DNA of 64,000 nucleotides from Streptomyces griseomycini (lineage in GTDB: Bacteria > Actinomycetota > Actinomycetes > Streptomycetales > Streptomycetaceae), in assembly GCF_014203535.1 (NCBI RefSeq), contig NZ_JACHJI010000001.1, positions 248,001 to 312,000 on the forward strand, given 5' to 3'. The notes under the pieces were generated by a model. It did no database searches. It saw only the letters and a program-made list of their open reading frames with translations, and was not told where the DNA came from. Shown here piece by piece: positions 60,146-64,000 of the stretch (its first letter is position 1; every line of letters begins with the position of its first letter). A program made the position numbers and the translations under genes.

Positions 60146-61467
60146 TTGTTCTCAGGCACCTTCCAGCCGAACCTCGCCTTGATCGCCGCGCCGTGCGCGG
60201 GCAGGTCCTCCGCCTCCGCCAGCGTGACCACGTGGTGCGCGACCTCGGCCAGCGCGTCCTCGGTGTAGTCGACGATGTGGATGCCGCGCAGGAAGGACTG
60301 GACGGACAGGCCCGAGGAGTGGCAGGCGCAGCCGCCGGTGGGCAGGACGTGGTTGGAGCCGGCCGCGTAGTCGCCGAGGGAGACCGGGGACCAGGGGCCG
60401 ACGAAGATCGCGCCGGCGTTGCGCACCCGGTCGGCGACCGCGGCGGCGTCGGCGGTCTGGATCTCCAGGTGCTCGGCGCCGTAGGCGTCGACGACCCGCA
60501 GGCCCTCCTCGATGCCGTCGACCAGGACGATCGCGGACTGGCGGCCGGACAGGGCCGGGGCGATCCGGTCGTCGACGTGCTTGCTGGCCTTGACCTGCGG
60601 CTCCAGTTCCTTCTCCACCGCGTCCGCGAGCTCCGCGGAGTCGGTGACGAGGACGGCGGCGGCCAGCGGGTCGTGCTCGGCCTGGCTGATCAGGTCGGCG
60701 GCCACGTGCGCCGGGTCGGCCGTGGAGTCCGCGAGGATCGCGATCTCGGTCGGGCCGGCCTCGGCGTCGATGCCGATCTTCCCGGTGAAGTAGCGCTTGG
60801 CGGCGGCCACCCAGATGTTGCCGGGGCCGGTGACCATGGGGGCGGGCGGGCAGGACTCGGTGCCGTACGCGAACATCGCGACGGCGGTGGCGCCGCCGGC
60901 CGCGTAGACCTCGTCGACGCCGAGCAGGGCGCAGGCGGCGAGGATGGTGGGGTGCGGGAGCCCGCCGAAGTCGGCCTGGGCCGGGGAGGCGAGCGCGAGG
61001 GACGGGACGCCGGCCTCCTGGGCGGGCACGACGTTCATGATCACGGAGGACGGGTAGACGGCCCGGCCGCCCGGCGCGTACAGCCCCACGCGGTCGACCG
61101 GCACCCACTTCTCGGTGACCGTGCCGCCGGGCACGACCTGGGTGGTGTGGGTGGCGCGGCGCTGCTCCCGGTGGACGAGGCGGGCGCGGCGGACGGACTC
61201 CTCCAGGGCGGCGCGCACGGCCGGGTCGAGCCCCTCCAGGGCGTCGGTGAGCGCCTGCACCGGGACCCGGACGGATTCCAGCCGCACGCCGTCGAACCGC
61301 TCGGCGAAGTCGATCAGCGCCGCGTCGCCGCGATGATGCACGTCCTCGCAGATCGGGCGCACCTTCTCCAGGGCGGCCGCGACGTCGAAGTCGGCTCGGG
61401 GCAGCAGGTCGCGCAGGGCGGGGCCCTCGGGGAGGGCGTCGCCGCGCAGATCGATTCGGGAGATCAC
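60142..61467 (-). CDS. hisD: Histidinol dehydrogenase
   Basis: A 441-residue zinc enzyme for the last two steps of histidine synthesis. [37 protein letters not shown] and [14 protein letters not shown] are family motifs; [16 protein letters not shown] and [15 protein letters not shown] hold zinc and substrate residues. It is the first gene of the his operon here. GTG 61467 sits six bases after AGAATT with no Shine-Dalgarno, consistent with a leaderless mRNA. Confidence 0.96.
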   Translation of the reverse strand: MISRIDLRGDALPEGPALRDLLPRADFDVAAALEKVRPICEDVHHRGDAALIDFAERFDGVRLESVRVPVQALTDALEGLDPAVRAALEESVRRARLVHREQRRATHTTQVVPGGTVTEKWVPVDRVGLYAPGGRAVYPSSVIMNVVPAQEAGVPSLALASPAQADFGGLPHPTILAACALLGVDEVYAAGGATAVAMFAYGTESCPPAPMVTGPGNIWVAAAKRYFTGKIGIDAEAGPTEIAILADSTADPAHVAADLISQAEHDPLAAAVLVTDSAELADAVEKELEPQVKASKHVDDRIAPALSGRQSAIVLVDGIEEGLRVVDAYGAEHLEIQTADAAAVADRVRNAGAIFVGPWSPVSLGDYAAGSNHVLPTGGCACHSSGLSVQSFLRGIHIVDYTEDALAEVAHHVVTLAEAEDLPAHGAAIKARFGWKVPENK

Positions 61468-61473
61468 GTGCTC

Positions 61474-61479
61474 AATTCT
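61474..61479 (-). promoter_or_regulatory. Possible -10 box of the his operon
   Basis: AGAATT on the minus strand ends six bases before the hisD GTG. No clear -35 or histidine-responsive element such as a T-box is visible in the short upstream region. Confidence 0.35.
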
Positions 61480-61658
61480 CTCAGACCCGGGCGGTGGACC
61501 GTCCGCCCGTTCCAATGGCTGATACGGGCCCCTCGGTGACGGTGCGCACACACGCCGGAGATCCTCCTCACGTTCCGTGTTCAACCTCTCACGGAAACGG
61601 GCATGAACGGTTGTACGAAGGGACGAACCGACGAGTACCCGGGAGGGAGGGGAAAGCC

Positions 61659-63236
61659 GTGACCGAGGGGGCGGGACCGCACGCCGACGAGGTGCCCGAG
61701 GACCTGACCGCCGTGGAGGCCGGGATGTGGCAGGCCTTCCGGAACGGCAGTGTGTACGACCTGAGCAGCGGGGACGCGGTCGTCGACGATCCGCACGGAG
61801 GGCATCCGTGGGGTCCCGAGCGGACGGTCCGGGCCCGCGTGGTGTGCTGGCTCCTGCTGGACGGGCCGCCCGCGCTGGCCGGCCGGGTGTCCTCGCTGAA
61901 GCTGGTCGGGGTGCGGATCAGCGGCGCCCTGGACCTGGCGGGCGGCACGGTGGTGCCGTACGTGGAGATGCGGGACTGCCGCTTCGAGCGGGACGTGCTG
62001 CTGCCGGAGGCCCGCTTCACGACCGTGCGGATGGTGGACTGCTCGATACCGCGCCTGGAGGCGGCCCGGCTGCACACCGAGGGCGATCTGCACCTGCCGC
62101 GCTGCCGGTTCCCGGGCGGCGTACGGCTCACCGACGCCCGGATCGGCACGGACCTGCTGCTCAACCAGGCGGTCGTGCACCGGGACCGCAGCGGGCGCTC
62201 GATCGCCGGGGACGGCATGACGGTCGGCCAGGACCTCCAGGCCGAGATGCTGGAGTCGCACGGCGAGCTGAGTCTGCGCAGCGCGACGATAGGCGTCTCG
62301 CTCAGCCTGCGCGGCGCCCGGCTGCTCAACCCGTACACCCGGCTCGCGCTGAACGCCCCGCAGCTGACCGTGGAGCGTTCGCTGTACCTGACCCCGGCGG
62401 GCGTCGGCGCCCAGGCGCGGAGCGGGATGACCCCGGCGCGCGGGACGCGGATCCAGCGGTTCGAGTGCCAGGGCGGGGTGCGGCTGGACGACGGCCGGTT
62501 CGGGGACGCGGTCGACTTCGAGGGGGCCAGGTTCGCCTTCACCGACGACCAGGAGCTCTCGCTGCGCCGGGTGCAGACGCCGGAGCTGCGCTTCCTCGGG
62601 GAGCGGCCGGCCCGCGGCAGGGTGGTGCTGTCGGGGGCGCGGGTGGTCAACCTGATGGACCGGGCGGAGAGCTGGCCCGGCCCGGGCCGGCTGCACATGG
62701 GCGGCTTCGCCTACGAGAACCTGGTGCCGCGCGGCCCGTTCCCGCTGGAGCTGCGGCTGCGGTGGGTGGACGCGGCGAGCGCCGAGTACAACCCGGAGCC
62801 GTACGAGCGGCTGGCCGCCGTGCTGCGGGCGGGCGGGGAGGACGAGGAGGCCCGCGAGGTGCTGCTCGCCAAGCAGCGCCGCCGCCGCGAGAGCCTGCCG
62901 CTCGCGGCCAAGCTGTGGGGCTACGCGCAGGACTGGACGGTCGCCTACGGGTACCGGCCGGGCCGGGCCGCGGTGTGGATGGCGGTGCTGTGGGCGGGCG
63001 GTTCGCTGGCCTTCGCGCACGCGCACCATCCGCCCCTCAAGAGCGGTGAGCACCCCTCGTGGGACCCGGCCCTGTTCGCCCTGGACCTGCTGCTGCCGGT
63101 GATCGACCTGGGGCAGGTGGGCTTCTGGCAGCTGAGCGGCGGCTGGCAGTGGCTGGCGACGGCGTTCGTCCTGCTGGGCTGGATCCTGGCGACGACGGTG
63201 GCGGCGGGGGCCACGCGGACCCTGCGGCGCACCTAG
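61659..63236 (+). CDS. Beta-helix-like membrane protein, unknown function
   Basis: A 525-residue protein. Residues about 60-370 show repeating short strands ([40 protein letters not shown]) in the way of a pentapeptide-like or right-handed beta-helix. The C-terminal part has a basic linker ([17 protein letters not shown]) and three hydrophobic segments ([32 protein letters not shown] and [20 protein letters not shown]). In Streptomyces such proteins are often labelled membrane-associated oxidoreductase, but I see no cofactor motif. GTG 61659 lies after a GGAGGGAGGGG tract. Confidence 0.75.
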   Translation: MTEGAGPHADEVPEDLTAVEAGMWQAFRNGSVYDLSSGDAVVDDPHGGHPWGPERTVRARVVCWLLLDGPPALAGRVSSLKLVGVRISGALDLAGGTVVPYVEMRDCRFERDVLLPEARFTTVRMVDCSIPRLEAARLHTEGDLHLPRCRFPGGVRLTDARIGTDLLLNQAVVHRDRSGRSIAGDGMTVGQDLQAEMLESHGELSLRSATIGVSLSLRGARLLNPYTRLALNAPQLTVERSLYLTPAGVGAQARSGMTPARGTRIQRFECQGGVRLDDGRFGDAVDFEGARFAFTDDQELSLRRVQTPELRFLGERPARGRVVLSGARVVNLMDRAESWPGPGRLHMGGFAYENLVPRGPFPLELRLRWVDAASAEYNPEPYERLAAVLRAGGEDEEAREVLLAKQRRRRESLPLAAKLWGYAQDWTVAYGYRPGRAAVWMAVLWAGGSLAFAHAHHPPLKSGEHPSWDPALFALDLLLPVIDLGQVGFWQLSGGWQWLATAFVLLGWILATTVAAGATRTLRRT

Positions 63237-63412
63237 GGAGCGCCGGTGCCAAGCGTGCTGTGACGCGGGGGGCCCGTGGCGCCCCGCGTCCTCGCGCACG
63301 GTGGGGACCGTCGGCTTTTTACCGGTCCTTGACCGGGCCGCGTACAACCTTCCGCGACTTCAGCGTGGACTCTGGCGCGGCTGTGACCTGCGGTCCTTCA
63401 ATGGTCGGCACC
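63237..63412 (+). promoter_or_regulatory. Intergenic region with possible ECF-type promoter
   Basis: A short CCGGTC-CTT-GACCGG palindrome lies at 63322-63336. Next, ACAACCTT (near 63344) followed about 16 bases later by TGGACTCT resembles an ECF sigma promoter with an AAC -35 motif. Evidence is by pattern only. Confidence 0.3.
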
Positions 63413-64000
63413 ATGGCTCTGCTGCACGGATTCACTCGTACCTCCCGGGGGCGAGGCGGGACGGGTGTCGTACCCGCCGCCACCGTCGTGCTGCCCGCCG
63501 ACGACGACGTGCTCCTCGACGCACCCGACGACGCGCTGGGTCCGGCGCTGGTCGCGGCGGCCGGCGGCGATCACGCGTCCGCCGCCGGCCTGCTCGCCGC
63601 CACCCGGCACCGGGGTGCCTGGGAGCACCGCGACCGCTATGTGCGGCGGCTGGCCGCGTTCGCCCGCTCGCGCCCCGAGTGGCTGGACACCTGGCGCGCC
63701 CTCGCCCCGCGCGACCCCGACGGGCTGCTGGTGGAGGCCCAGCGGGCGGTGGACCGCGCCTGGGACTCACCGGCCCGGACCGAGCTGCTGCGCGAGGTGA
63801 GCCCGCTGATCACCGCCGCCGCGAAGGGGGACGCCCACGATCCGGTGCCGTGGCGGCTCGCCCTGGACCACGCCCGCGGCGCGCGCGCCGGGCACCGGTA
63901 CTTCCAGGAGCTGTGGGAGGCGGCGGTCCGCCGCGCCCCGCACCACTACGGCTGCCATGTGGCGGCCCTGCGCTACCTGTCGTCCTCCTGGCACGGTGCG
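63413..64000 (+). CDS. Hypothetical protein, 3' end cut by window edge
   Basis: The open frame starts at ATG 63413 and runs 196 codons to the window end with normal Streptomyces codon use. It has Ala/Leu/Arg-rich helices with spaced Trp residues (WEHRDRYVRRLAAFARSRPE, WLDTWRALAPRDPDGLLVEA, HHYGCHVAALRYLSSSW), a pattern like helical repeats of the TPR kind. No signal peptide is visible. I do not recognise the family. Confidence 0.7.
   Translation, partial: MALLHGFTRTSRGRGGTGVVPAATVVLPADDDVLLDAPDDALGPALVAAAGGDHASAAGLLAATRHRGAWEHRDRYVRRLAAFARSRPEWLDTWRALAPRDPDGLLVEAQRAVDRAWDSPARTELLREVSPLITAAAKGDAHDPVPWRLALDHARGARAGHRYFQELWEAAVRRAPHHYGCHVAALRYLSSSWHGA

Overview
The window is typical Streptomyces chromosome: GC content near 72 percent, strong G/C bias at third codon positions, frequent GTG starts, four-base ATGA/GTGA overlaps, and several start codons sitting a few bases after a -10 box (leaderless transcripts). 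Gene content and order match the conserved core around polA, liv, pyk, gltBD, trpCMBA and the his genes known from S. coelicolor and relatives. Nothing suggests a plasmid or prophage; the only mobile trace is a short IS481-type fragment beside polA.

Layout. 1-10 kb: a truncated secreted lytic transglycosylase, a DUF4184 membrane protein, an unknown small gene, an IS fragment, polA, a 670-bp very C-rich spacer, an orphan FdhF/YdeP-type molybdopterin oxidoreductase, a PaaI-type thioesterase, a small lipoprotein and a membrane-anchored protein of unknown function. 10-16 kb: a complete branched-chain amino acid ABC transporter (livK-H-M-G-F) ending at a bidirectional hairpin facing an ANTAR response regulator (pdtaR type). 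16.6-20.3 kb: an unusual tRNA with anticodon CAA, pyruvate kinase and a Tat-exported 5'-nucleotidase. 20.4-27 kb: a two-gene PLP decarboxylase / N-hydroxylase cassette resembling siderophore DesA-DesB, aminopeptidase N, a stand-alone receiver protein and chorismate mutase. 27-31.5 kb: a zincin-like protein, a SIMPL protein, a TerF-type vWA protein, a rhomboid protease and a GH46 chitosanase interrupted by one in-frame TGA. 31.5-38.7 kb: gltD and gltB (glutamate synthase) and a VIT/CCC1-family protein.

39-46 kb is the least explained block: four consecutive, divergent ADP-ribosylglycohydrolase-family genes, then a family III CoA-transferase and a CitE/HpcH-type lyase, tightly coupled on the + strand and closed by an 18-bp-stem hairpin. 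I regard this six-gene operon as the best candidate for an undescribed pathway.

46-61.5 kb is amino acid biosynthesis on the minus strand: hisD-hisC-hisB-(52-aa membrane protein)-hisH-priA-ridA-hisF, then hisI-trpE with a Trp-operon-associated membrane protein, and trpC-trpM-trpB-trpA, followed by a DsbA-like protein and lgt. No trpF is present in the window; PriA is known to cover both HisA and TrpF steps in Streptomyces. The right end holds a beta-helix-like membrane protein and the start of an unknown gene running off the window.
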